Below the pieces are notes generated by a model, which saw nothing but the letters and a program-made list of their open reading frames with translations, was not told where the DNA came from and did not search any database. A DNA stretch of 64,000 bases from Isochrysis galbana (lineage: Eukaryota > Haptophyta > Isochrysidales > Isochrysidaceae), in assembly GCA_018136815.1 (NCBI GenBank), contig CM030932.1, forward strand, positions 9,674,429 through 9,738,428. Reading direction: 5' to 3'. The translations under genes were made by a program, and so were the position numbers. Positions 9,682 through 19,032 of this stretch are shown in pieces. Position 1 is the stretch's first letter. Every line of letters begins with the position of its first letter.

Positions 9682-12600
9682 GGGTCCGGCGGGGTCCCCG
9701 TCCTTCAAACCCTGGCGGAGAACATCGCGGGCGGTGGGCCCGAACGCCACCACCACCATCCCGATCCGATCCCTACGCCGCTTGGGGAGAAGAGCTGTCA
9801 ACGCGGCGATTCTCCCCCTGTCTCTAGCTCTATTCAGTCCTCGACGGTGGGAGCCGCCTCGCCGGCTGAAGCCCCCGCCGAACGGCTATCTCGGAAGCCG
9901 GAGTCGACACTTGACCCGGGCTCCTGGAAACAGGTTTGCCCCGGAGATCGTCGCGACCCGACTCTCCGAAATTCGTGTACGTCTACAAGTTCTTCTATTA
10001 CTTCGCACGCTATTAGGATGTTAGGGGCTGATTCTCGCTCGCTGCCCCTCTTGGAGTCTGTTTCTACGGATACTATGCTGTCTTCGGTTTCTTCTAATTC
10101 TCCTAGGTCTTTCGACGCATCTTCATCCCTGGATTCACCCCCCGACGGCCCTGCCCAAGGGGGTGGGCTAGGTGGATCCGACGCGTCTTCGGTCTCTTCG
10201 TTTCGTAAACAATCGGTTGTGAAGCCCTCGAGGGCTGTCGACTCGGTATCATCTTCTGCTCTAGGTTCTATGGATAGGTCCGACGTGGCCGCTGCCGCGT
10301 CCGAAAACGTCGTTGCTGCTTTACCTGTTTCTGCTCTTTCCCGGCGGGACCCCTCTGGAGACCTCTCTCCCAAGGGCCATAGCCGGAGCCGCTCTGCGGA
10401 CAAATTGTCGTTGTCTACCGTAGGTTCTCGTGCAGTGGAGGCGGAGACTAGTGCCTCCTCCTCACCTCTCTCCCCGGTTCGTTATATTTCTCCGTCATCG
10501 TGTTCATTCTCTCGTCTCGAAGTTGCACCTGTTCTCGTTTCCGACCTGGTTCCCGACCCGGAAGGGTCGGCTTCCGGAGTCAATGAAGTTGAAGGTTCCA
10601 AGGGAGCTGCGGCTTTCCGCGCTCACGCCGTGGCCACCCCAGACTCGGGAGACGCAGTGGCCGTCGATTACGATCTCTCGTCGCGCCCCACGCGGACGCC
10701 GGCGTCTCCTCTTTCTCTCGGCTCTCCGGAGGGTCCCCGTTCCAGGGATCGCCCGCCGGGGCCAACCCCCTTCAGGTCTAGCCCACCGAAACTTCAGGGC
10801 GACGACCCCCTCCCCCTGAATTCTACTGCCGAGGCCATCCACCGGATCGCCGTGGTTGGTTGTTCCTCGGCCGCCAAGTCTACTGAAGCTGCCCGCGCCC
10901 CTACGCGCGAGCTCCAAATGTTAGCCGCCTCCCGTGCCCGGGCTAGCGGTTCCTTCGTCATCTTGCCCCGCCATCTCGCCGAAGCTGCTCTAGCCTTGCG
11001 GCGGCCGGACGCGAGCACTCATTCATCACCCTCTGCCGTGTTGCCGACGCATTTTGACGAGCTTTGCGCTGAGTTAGCGGCGATCCACGACGCCGTGACG
11101 CTCGACGCGGCCGAGGGGATTCCTTCACCCCGCGTTCTAGTCGTCGGTGAAGCTAGCGGGGTCGTGTCTTCGATGTTCCTACTCGCCGGAGCGCACGTCG
11201 CGACGTGCGATCTACGACCGTCGGAGATCGACTACATTCCCCACTTCTGCGGAGATGCTCTTCACATTCAAAACCTCGGTTGGGACCTCGTGGTCGCGCA
11301 TCCGCCGTGCACGTATTTGTCGGCGGTGAGTTGCCAGTGGCTCGATCGGGAGCCGGGACGACGCCAGGCTCTCGAATCCGCCGCTAGAGTCTTCCTCGCC
11401 ATGGCAAGCGCCGACGCGCCTTTCGTTGCCGTCGAAAATCCTCGAATGCACGCGGAAGCCTCCGCCTTAGTCGGGGGGTTGCGACCGCGGCAGTTTGTGC
11501 AGCCGTGGCAGCACGGCACGGGCCATCAAAAAGCAACTGGCCTGTACCTGACGGCTTCACTCCCGTCCTTGCATCCTTCGAAGATTGTCGAGGGACGTCT
11601 ATCCGCTATGGCGGATCTATCGCCGTCGCCCCACCGTGGCGCCCTTCGCAGCCGCACCTATGTAGGCATTGCCGGTGCAATGGCGGCCCAGTGGATGCCG
11701 GTCCTGCGCCGTTATGCGCGCGAAGCCAAGGCGTCGCGTTCGCTCGACTTCACGGTGGACTGGGCAATTTCCCAAGCTGCTGCCAGCTTGAGAGAACGCC
11801 CTTCGCTCTGCTCGACCGGCTTCGAACTGGCTGAGCCGAGGACGGCTCTGGCTCGCTTCATGGAGGGGAGAGGCGAAGCAGCTTCTAGCTCTCACCTCAC
11901 GCCTCCCAGCGGTTCGCCAGTGTCTGATTCGGTTGTCGTGATCTCAGACGCGGGCCCCGTTGCCGATGCGTCTCGCCTGCTTCATCAGAAGGACTCGGAA
12001 ACCAACGCATCGCAAGACGGGACCGTGGCGGAAGTGGACTGCTTCACGCCGTGGGAGTGGCCCATAAGGGACCGCTCTACAACGCCAGGCCCTCCAAACA
12101 CGGTGAAGAAGCGCCGCAGCAAGTGGCAGGTCTTCGATCGTGATGTAATTTCGGGGGTCCATCGGTGGCAGGATGTCACGCCTTCCATCGCCCAAGAAAT
12201 CGCTGAGCAAGCGGCAGCTGCGGAGCCGTCGGAACCTTCCATCTTGTCTCGACTGGGCTCTCAAGGCATCAATGCACTATCTCCGAGCGCCTCCTTCACG
12301 GCTGGCGACGAAGGAGTGGCCGAACCGACCGGTTCGGTCGTAGCCGAAAGGCCACTTGAAAACGGGGATGTTGGGCTGGACTCGGGAGAAGATGATACGC
12401 CCGAGACTCCAGAACACCGGAGCATGCAGACCCTCGAGACCAAGCCCTCCGACGCCGCCGAAGGAGAGGATACTCCACGGGCACTGTATTGCGATGGGGC
12501 TGCCGCTAGAGGCCTCAGTGCGGCCGGTTTTTCCGAGTTGTCGAAGCTTCCGAAGACAGACTTGCAGAAGTCCCTGGAGAAGGAATGGTCACGCCAAATG

Positions 12601-14484
12601 GATCAACCTCGGCATCCGACGGACCGTCGAGGGCTAGGCTATGATGGCGTGCCTAACCCCTCTAGTTCGGCAAAGGCATCCCCATACTCTTCAATACCAT
12701 TCGTGCCGCAGACGGTAGCCGCCGCTATCGAGCGAGTGCCCCACGTCGATGAATCTTCTCCGTCCAGGCTAGCCTCCAATCCAACCACCCTGTCACCCGG
12801 AGCCGGAACCTCACTTCCGGTGGAATCTATCGCGGACACTCCGCCGCCGCTCTACCCTCGTCACTGCCTCTATGTCCGTGATCTCGTGGTCTGCCGTGCC
12901 GATGGCGACCGCGCGGCGCAAGGGTTCGTTCTCCCGGACGTTGCCCTCACGGTGAACAGCACCCTGGCTGACACTGGAGCGGGCCCGTCAGTAATCACCA
13001 CTGCTCTTCTCGATCGACTACCTGAAGACGCTTGCGTCGAACGCGTATCGGACGCTACCGTCCCCAACCTACATGGGCCGGACGGCCTTCCTCTCATCAC
13101 TAGGGGCCGGGCTAGCCTCGTCTTCTCCTTGTCCGGTCGCCTCTTCCGTCATTCGTTCGCGGTCATCGAAGGAAACCCGATGCTTCTGCTCGGGAACGAT
13201 TTTTTGGCCGCCCACTCCGCTACCATTTCTCTCGACGCCGCGAGCTCGGAGGGAAGCCTCCGCCTCCGTCCTGCCTCTGGCGATTCAGAAGACTCTTCAA
13301 GAGTCCTTTCCGAATGCGTAGTCAGAGTTTCCACGGCGCCACCCCCAGTCGCGGACTCCGGCTTCGTCGGAGCTATCTCGATGTCACCCGGTCAGCCGCT
13401 GACTGTCGACTTTCTAGAGAGGTCGACGGCAACACGAGAGATCCCGGCCGGATCGGAGGGTGAGGCTGCTGCTGATGCTAGGCAGCCACTCTATACACCT
13501 CTCTTTGAGTCTGCCGACGAGTTTGCGGCCAAAGCTCCGGCGTCTACCTCGTCCGAATATCTTCTCTACACGGAGCAAGCGGTGACGATTCCTGCCTTCC
13601 ACCGCGCAACCATCTGGGTCAGGGTTCCGCTAGCTCTCCGAGATCATTCGGACTGCGCGATGCTGGTCGACCGCCTACCAAATCGCGAGGCTCTCGATTC
13701 GTCTCCTCTCGTAATGCCCACGGTGGTCACGCCCACGGACGATCACCGCATCGCGGTGACGATCGTCCACACCGGGGTCAATGCGCTGACCCTGCCGTCT
13801 CTGCATCCGATAGCTTCGCTCCAGGTGCGTTTCAAGTTGCACCGGGGCTGGACTCCGACTGGAAGCGAGGGGGATGGTGACCCTGTCACCGCGCTGAGCG
13901 AGGAGCAACGAGCTCTACTCGACTCAGCCACCATCGATCCGGACCGGCTTCTTTCCGACGATCAACGAGAAGAAGTACGCCAACTCTTGGCCCGGCGCAT
14001 CAAAGCTTTCGCGTTGCACCCGGGGGCTCCAAACCATACGCACGTTCTCGAGGTGGAGTTGCCACTCAACCCCGGCGCTGTTCCTCACCGGCATGCTCCG
14101 TCTAGAGTGGGCCGCGCAGGCGAGCTCATCATAGAAGAGGAGGTAGCCAAGATGGAAGCCGCCGGCATTATTCGCAAGTCAAATTCGGCTTGGGCTTCCC
14201 GAGTAGTCCTGGTCAGCAAGAAAGATGGCTCCGTTCGATTCTGCGTGGACTACCGCGACACTAACGCCAAGCTACGCGTCGAGGATAGCCCTCTACCCCT
14301 CATTGTAGAGGCTATTGATAGGCTAGCGTCCGGCCAAGGGCCGCTCAGTTCTCTCTTCTTATGTACTCTCGATTTAGCCTCTGGTTTTTGGGGCATCCCG
14401 ATCAAAGAATCGCACAAACATATCACCGCTTTCACTACCCACCGCGGCAAATACGAGTTCAACTTTCTACCGTTCGGCATCTAA
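9682..14484 (+). CDS. Chromovirus Pol: methyltransferase-like, protease, RT N-terminal half
   Basis: Open from directly after the Gag TAG to TAA 14482-14484, about 1,600 codons. A disordered Ser-rich leader is followed at about 10960-11750 by a region resembling phage-type DNA cytosine methyltransferase-like proteins: a Rossmann start VLVVGEASG, an acidic turn ATCDLRP, the catalytic-type motif HPPCTYLS, then VENPRMH and QPWQHGTGHQKATGLYL. A second variable linker leads to an aspartic protease (DTGAGPSVI at about 12967) and the reverse transcriptase start (VDYRDTNAK, CTLDLASGFWGI). The TAA falls right after the conserved PFGI and before the YLDD box in the same frame. The methyltransferase activity is inferred from motifs only. 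Confidence 0.8.
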   Translation, partial: GSGGVPVLQTLAENIAGGGPERHHHHPDPIPTPLGEKSCQRGDSPPVSSSIQSSTVGAASPAEAPAERLSRKPESTLDPGSWKQVCPGDRRDPTLRNSCTSTSSSITSHAIRMLGADSRSLPLLESVSTDTMLSSVSSNSPRSFDASSSLDSPPDGPAQGGGLGGSDASSVSSFRKQSVVKPSRAVDSVSSSALGSMDRSDVAAAASENVVAALPVSALSRRDPSGDLSPKGHSRSRSADKLSLSTVGSRAVEAETSASSSPLSPVRYISPSSCSFSRLEVAPVLVSDLVPDPEGSASGVNEVEGSKGAAAFRAHAVATPDSGDAVAVDYDLSSRPTRTPASPLSLGSPEGPRSRDRPPGPTPFRSSPPKLQGDDPLPLNSTAEAIHRIAVVGCSSAAKSTEAARAPTRELQMLAASRARASGSFVILPRHLAEAALALRRPDASTHSSPSAVLPTHFDELCAELAAIHDAVTLDAAEGIPSPRVLVVGEASGVVSSMFLLAGAHVATCDLRPSEIDYIPHFCGDALHIQNLGWDLVVAHPPCTYLSAVSCQWLDREPGRRQALESAARVFLAMASADAPFVAVENPRMHAEASALVGGLRPRQFVQPWQHGTGHQKATGLYLTASLPSLHPSKIVEGRLSAMADLSPSPHRGALRSRTYVGIAGAMAAQWMPVLRRYAREAKASRSLDFTVDWAISQAAASLRERPSLCSTGFELAEPRTALARFMEGRGEAASSSHLTPPSGSPVSDSVVVISDAGPVADASRLLHQKDSETNASQDGTVAEVDCFTPWEWPIRDRSTTPGPPNTVKKRRSKWQVFDRDVISGVHRWQDVTPSIAQEIAEQAAAAEPSEPSILSRLGSQGINALSPSASFTAGDEGVAEPTGSVVAERPLENGDVGLDSGEDDTPETPEHRSMQTLETKPSDAAEGEDTPRALYCDGAAARGLSAAGFSELSKLPKTDLQKSLEKEWSRQMDQPRHPTDRRGLGYDGVPNPSSSAKASPYSSIPFVPQTVAAAIERVPHVDESSPSRLASNPTTLSPGAGTSLPVESIADTPPPLYPRHCLYVRDLVVCRADGDRAAQGFVLPDVALTVNSTLADTGAGPSVITTALLDRLPEDACVERVSDATVPNLHGPDGLPLITRGRASLVFSLSGRLFRHSFAVIEGNPMLLLGNDFLAAHSATISLDAASSEGSLRLRPASGDSEDSSRVLSECVVRVSTAPPPVADSGFVGAISMSPGQPLTVDFLERSTATREIPAGSEGEAAADARQPLYTPLFESADEFAAKAPASTSSEYLLYTEQAVTIPAFHRATIWVRVPLALRDHSDCAMLVDRLPNREALDSSPLVMPTVVTPTDDHRIAVTIVHTGVNALTLPSLHPIASLQVRFKLHRGWTPTGSEGDGDPVTALSEEQRALLDSATIDPDRLLSDDQREEVRQLLARRIKAFALHPGAPNHTHVLEVELPLNPGAVPHRHAPSRVGRAGELIIEEEVAKMEAAGIIRKSNSAWASRVVLVSKKDGSVRFCVDYRDTNAKLRVEDSPLPLIVEAIDRLASGQGPLSSLFLCTLDLASGFWGIPIKESHKHITAFTTHRGKYEFNFLPFGI

Positions 14485-16464
14485 TCAGGTCCCTCCTACA
14501 TGTGCCGCTTGATGGACATCGTTCTCGGTGCGCTAGCGTGGGAGATCTGCATGCCTTACCTCGATGATGTGGGCATCTGGTCAACGGGCGTGGGTCCTTC
14601 CGAAGAGGCCAGGGCACAGGCTTCGTTCGAGCAAATGCTTCACCGGCTAGACCTAGTTCTCGAGCGGCTAGAGTGGGCCGGTCTGACCTGCAAGATGTCC
14701 AAGTGTGTCTTCTTTGCCACCTCTACGGAGTGCCTCGGTCACGTTGTCTCGAGGGAAGGTCTCAAGATGGACCCGAAGAAGGTCGCAGCTGTCGCCGACA
14801 TCGACCCGTCATCCATCAACTCCTTGGAAGCGGTTCGATCTTTCCTCGGCCTTTGCTCCTACTACCGTCGATTCATTCGCCAATTCGCCGCTAAGGCTGC
14901 TCCTCTCACTGCCCTCACGCGGAAGGGCTGCGACGTGGCAAAGGAGTCCCAGTCCGAGGAGTGTCGCCGAGCTATCCAAGAGCTCAAGACAGCGATCACC
15001 TCGGAGCCCGTCTTGACTCCACCCAGGGATGATCGGCCCTTCATCGTCAAGACCGATGGGGCTAGCAAGTTGGGTATCGCCGGCATCCTCTCGCAGCTAG
15101 GAGACGATAACCGTGAACGAGTCGTTGGGTACTACGCTCGCAGTCTCACCTCGGCCGAACGCCATTGGACGGTGACCGAGATTGAGCTCTTGGCTGCCCT
15201 GGAATCAATCCGAAATTGGCGACCCTACCTTTGGGGGCGTCGGTTCAAGTTAGTCGTCGACCACTCCGCGCTGCGATGGCTGCATACCATGAAGGATCAA
15301 GTAGCCGGTGGGCCAGCCTCTCGGCTGACTCGGTGGGCTCTCAAGTTGGCTGAGTACCGGTTCGATGTCGAACATAAACCAGGAGCTGTTCATCAGGATG
15401 CTGACGGGCTGTCCCGGCTAGCATCCCTGGAGCCGGAACACGAAGACGAACCACTCGCCGGCCCAGCATCGTTAGCGGTACGTGAGCCTGGCTCAGAGTC
15501 TCTAGCCGAGCGTGAACGGTCTCATCCGGTGGCTGCCATCACGCGCTCCGTAGCTACGGCGCGAGGGCTTCAAGCCTTGGACCGATCTCGTCGTCGAGCC
15601 TCCGATTCCGGGTCCGCCATCCAGTCCAGTTATTTGGCTCCGGGTACGCCGACTTCCGAAGAGATGAGAGCGGCCCTGGCGGAAGATCCGTTCGTAGAGC
15701 CACTCCTAGGCTCAAGAGAGACGGTCAATCACGAGCCATCAGGCCAAGGGTCGCCTCCGCCGGCCGCCGCCTCAGGCCCCATTGCCGAAGATGATTCGTG
15801 TTCCAGTTCTGTCGCTCCCGCTCCCGCTCAGCAATCCAAGATGCTTCGCCGTTTCGTCGTTCACGATGGGCTCGTCTACTATCGCACCGTCCTTGACTCC
15901 ACCGACTCGGACTCGCTAGTGCTCTATGTTCCGCCCTCGTTGCGGTCTCGCTACCTTTTTGCCTACCACGATCGCTCCGGTCACCTCGGAGTTTCTCGAA
16001 TGTCTGGTCTTCTTCGTACTCGGGTATACTGGCCTGGCATGTCTTCCGACGTTGCGTCCTACGTCCGAGAATGCCACGAGTGCACCCTCGCCAAGCCGCT
16101 GCCTAGGGCTCTAGCGTCGCCCTCCGGTCTCTCCGTGGGTACCTACCCCTTTGATGTGGTCTACTGCGACGTGCTCTCACTGGCTCCCACTCACAACTTC
16201 GTGCCTGGAGTCTCGGGTTACGACAAGCTGGTCGTCTTCATCGACTCGCTCACTCGATGGATTGAGGCTGAGCCGTCGAATGGGGATCCCTCGTCGGAGA
16301 TGGCCTTGGACATGTTCATCCGCTTGATTGTGACGCGTTATGGAGTCCCTAGGCAGCTTCGAACCGACGCCGGTTCGAATCTTTGTCGGTTCTTGTTTCG
16401 CGTATTCTGGAGCTCACCGGGACTGATTTGTCGAGTACAGAGCCGTACCGACATGAAGGTGTAG
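14485..16464 (+). CDS. Chromovirus Pol: RT C-terminal half, RNase H, integrase start
   Basis: Same frame as the preceding Pol segment, open after TAA 14484. It begins with the RT palm motif MPYLDDVGIWS, followed by the thumb (LGLCSYYRRFI), RNase H of the Ty3 type (VKTDGASKLGIAGILSQ, VTEIELLAALESI, DHSALRWLHT) and a linker of about 150 residues. The integrase has its HHCC zinc site (HDRSGHLGVSR with CHECTLAK) and the first two catalytic Asp residues (DVVYCDV and RTDAGSN). The frame is lost just after RTDAGSN at about 16380, where coding moves to another phase. All expected catalytic residues up to that point are intact. Confidence 0.9.
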   Translation, partial: SGPSYMCRLMDIVLGALAWEICMPYLDDVGIWSTGVGPSEEARAQASFEQMLHRLDLVLERLEWAGLTCKMSKCVFFATSTECLGHVVSREGLKMDPKKVAAVADIDPSSINSLEAVRSFLGLCSYYRRFIRQFAAKAAPLTALTRKGCDVAKESQSEECRRAIQELKTAITSEPVLTPPRDDRPFIVKTDGASKLGIAGILSQLGDDNRERVVGYYARSLTSAERHWTVTEIELLAALESIRNWRPYLWGRRFKLVVDHSALRWLHTMKDQVAGGPASRLTRWALKLAEYRFDVEHKPGAVHQDADGLSRLASLEPEHEDEPLAGPASLAVREPGSESLAERERSHPVAAITRSVATARGLQALDRSRRRASDSGSAIQSSYLAPGTPTSEEMRAALAEDPFVEPLLGSRETVNHEPSGQGSPPPAAASGPIAEDDSCSSSVAPAPAQQSKMLRRFVVHDGLVYYRTVLDSTDSDSLVLYVPPSLRSRYLFAYHDRSGHLGVSRMSGLLRTRVYWPGMSSDVASYVRECHECTLAKPLPRALASPSGLSVGTYPFDVVYCDVLSLAPTHNFVPGVSGYDKLVVFIDSLTRWIEAEPSNGDPSSEMALDMFIRLIVTRYGVPRQLRTDAGSNLCRFLFRVFWSSPGLICRVQSRTDMKV

Positions 16465-17330
16465 GCTTCGTCGAACGCGCTCAGCAAACGCTCATCCGTT
16501 TGATGCGCGCCTCGAACGAGGGTGGCAGCCATTGGGTCGACCATTTGCCGTTCCTACTCCTCTCGTTGAGGGCTTCTTCCGGTCGTGTTACCTCCCGGTC
16601 TCCAGCGTCTTTGATCTTTGGGCGTGAGCTGCGTCTGCCCGCTCAACTCTCTGATCCGAAGTCCGTTTCGCCAACTGCTCTCGAGGCGGCGTCCGCCGAC
16701 GTTCGCTCGTACGCATCCAGGCTCAATGCGAGCCTCCGCCTCTCATGGTCCAGCGCTCTCGAGGCTACCCTAGCCGCTCAGGCTGAGTCAGTCCGTGACG
16801 CTACCATCAAGTCTCAAAGACCAGCTCGTTTCGAACCTGGGGATCGCGTCTGCATGCGATTACCAGGCCATGCCAACAAGTTGCAATTCATCTACTCGGG
16901 TCCCTACCGCGTCGTAGAGGCTCTGTCCGACACTAGGTACCGACTCCGTGATTTGGAGAACCGGTTAGTCAAGGAGGAGGTGCATATCTCGAACCTCCGG
17001 CCGTATCATACTTTCGTTGATGAAGAGCCGCTGGCTGACGACGAGTACATCGTTGAAAAGTTGCTCGATCGTCGTAGCCATGGCGGTTCTATCGAGTACC
17101 TCGTGAAGTGGCGTGGCTATTCTATTCGAGAAGCCACCTGGGAGCCTCGTTCCGAGTTGCTCCGTCGTTGTTCTGATTTGCTTGATGAGTATGATCGCTC
17201 CGTCGAAGAGACTTGTCCAGAAGATGTTGAGTCCCCGGAAGCAACTTCTTCGTCGGCCAGGGATACTCCTCTTCCTCCCGTTCTCGATGCGCCGTCTTCG
17301 CGCACTCGATCCAGGCTCCATTCTCGTTGA
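16383..17330 (+). CDS. Chromovirus integrase C-terminal part with chromodomain
   Basis: 315 residues in a different phase from the preceding segment. It carries the third catalytic residue of integrase in the GFVERAQQTLIRLM helix, the GPY/F-type module (FEPGDRVCMRLPG ... YSGPYRVVEAL) and a C-terminal chromodomain (EYIVEKLLDRR, EYLVKWRGY, ATWEPRSEL at about 17045-17160). Chromodomains of this kind target chromovirus integration to marked chromatin. The frame change relative to the upstream integrase half is most simply a one-base length difference near 16380-16395; the junction falls between the second and third catalytic residues, so the copy as written would not make integrase. Confidence 0.9.
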   Translation: MSVLVSRILELTGTDLSSTEPYRHEGVGFVERAQQTLIRLMRASNEGGSHWVDHLPFLLLSLRASSGRVTSRSPASLIFGRELRLPAQLSDPKSVSPTALEAASADVRSYASRLNASLRLSWSSALEATLAAQAESVRDATIKSQRPARFEPGDRVCMRLPGHANKLQFIYSGPYRVVEALSDTRYRLRDLENRLVKEEVHISNLRPYHTFVDEEPLADDEYIVEKLLDRRSHGGSIEYLVKWRGYSIREATWEPRSELLRRCSDLLDEYDRSVEETCPEDVESPEATSSSARDTPLPPVLDAPSSRTRSRLHSR

Positions 17331-19032
17331 TCCCATGTCTTGGGTAAGGGACCCGTCCCTCTAGGCTAGCCCCACGCCTCGGCTAGGGCTCCGAGTTCAA
17401 ATTTCTGTCAGAGCGAATCATGGAGGTGCTGAACGCGTGCTGCCTGCGCTCTACACCCGGCGCAACACCCGAGCAAAGCTCCTGTAAAAGGGAGAAGTGG
17501 GTGGGGCAGTGCGTACGAAAGAGGCCGCCGCGTTAAGCCGCCGATTTCGTGCTCGCTTTGGATCCAAAGGGTGTTCTTGTCTCCACGTTTCGCTCGCTAT
17601 GTTCCGTTGCTTCTTGTTCCGATTCTGACCTCTGGTCAGCTCAGGTTCCAGTTTCCAGGTCTCTGTTTCCAGGTTCACCGCTCGACATCGGGAGACGTCT
17701 CGATCTTAGTCGGGGGGTGTCGCATTCATCCTAGATGATGCGATTTCCAGGCTCTTGTTTCCAGGTCCTTCGCCGTGCGGCCACACGGTGAAGCTCAGGT
17801 ACTTCTAGGTTGGTAGGGTTCGTCCCTAGCGATCTAGAATTCGAGTTCTCGTTTCGTTCCTTCTAGCCTGTCTGTCAGGTCTAGATTCCAGGTTTCCTCC
17901 TTTCGGGTAATCTTGACCCAAAGGAGCCAGGTCGCCTGTCACTCGCTGCGCGCTTGTCTCAGGCTCTCAGGTTACCTTGTGAAGGCTTGTTTAGCTTCTT
18001 GCAAGGCTTGTCGTTTCTTGTTGGGTTCCGGTTCTTTCTTGGGACCTGCTCACTTTCGTTGTCGTCCAGGCCTGTTCTTCGTAGGTTCTGCTTGGCCTGG
18101 TTAGGGTTTCGTTGCCTTCCGGCGTTTGGCGTTGGCGTTCGGAAATTTCCTCTCACATTCCCTAGGTCCGCTACCCTTGGCTTGTAGGTCCTTGCTTCTT
18201 TCTTCTCGGTCAAGGTTTTGGCGAGCGAGTCGGTTGCTCTAGCCGCTCGAGATTTGAGGTTTAATTTGCCATCTCCCCTTGGAGACCGGTGTAGGTTCGC
18301 TTCCTAGGTGAGGGAATCTTTCCCCTTGATGCAAGTTACATGCAAGCCTTGGCCCCTTTGGTGTTTCTTCCCCTTGGTTGCTACTCAGGGTTGTTCGTTA
18401 GAAGCGTCTAGAAGGTTCACGCTCAACGGCAAGATTTATTCGGTCGTGAAGACATCTCGTTGCGATCTGTATCCAAAGTGATCGCCGTGGTCGCGCGACA
18501 TGACGCTCCCCTTCGGACTCTCCGCTACGTGGGAAGTTACAATGGAGACACGCTCCGGCCGTCGCTGCGGAGTCTCTCTCTCTCTCGCTCTCTCTCTCCG
18601 TCTCTCGCGACGTGTTTGAGTTATCGGTGATTTGGGGTCGCGGTTGCTTGATAATTTGCTTGGTTTGGGTGAATGATTCCGGTGTGTTCGTGGGTCGGTG
18701 TATCCTGTTGTTCTCAGGCTCTTTGTCCGTCGTTGTTCGCTGCGTCGCTGCACTCTAGCAGCCTAGGCTCCCTCCCTGAGGGAAGAGTTCTTTGTAGGTC
18801 TAACAATCTCTTAAAACCCAACACACTAGGGCCGCTAGGAGCGCCTCGCCGCCCCACAGCCCTTCGTTCGCCGTTCGTTCCCCGTCCAGACACCCAAATG
18901 GGGTTGCCCGACCCAGTCCAGAATTTCATTCACCCGACTCCCGGTGGGGAGGAGGGCCAAAGCGCCGCGCTAGCCGCCGGTGCTGCTCGCGACGGAGTGG
19001 CTCAGAGCCCTCCGGCTCCGCTCGACTCGACA
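17331..19032 (+). repeat. 3' untranslated region and 3' terminal repeat of the chromovirus
   Basis: After the Pol stop there is a short non-coding region, a purine-rich tract (AAAAGGGAGAAG at about 17487) and then probable LTR sequence from about 17511. The part from 17922 matches the visible 5' repeat and stops matching at 19032. Against the 5' copy I counted roughly a dozen differences, most being single-base insertions or deletions in short homopolymers, plus two substitutions (positions equivalent to TGACTTTCG/TCACTTTCG and GGGCTG/GGCCTG). Confidence 0.8.

Larger units (their letters stand above)
5995..19032 (+). mobile_element. Ty3/gypsy chromovirus with a methyltransferase-like domain
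   Basis: A long direct repeat (5995-7099 and 17922-19032) encloses coding sequence for Gag, a methyltransferase-like region, aspartic protease, reverse transcriptase, RNase H, integrase and a chromodomain, in the Ty3/gypsy order. A purine-rich tract at about 17487-17510 followed by TGCG may mark the polypurine tract and start of the 3' LTR, and the repeat ends in CA. The 5' boundary is in the gap. Differences between the two repeats are few and mostly single-base length changes. Coding is broken by two in-frame stops (TAG 9679, TAA 14482) and apparent frame changes near 7180, 8010 and 16380. No target duplication can be checked because the left end is missing. Confidence 0.9.

Noticed and set aside
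9476-10024. 182-codon plus-strand frame at the Gag-Pol junction
   Set aside because: It is a shadow frame of Gag/Pol with no motif; the Gag and Pol frames account for the region.
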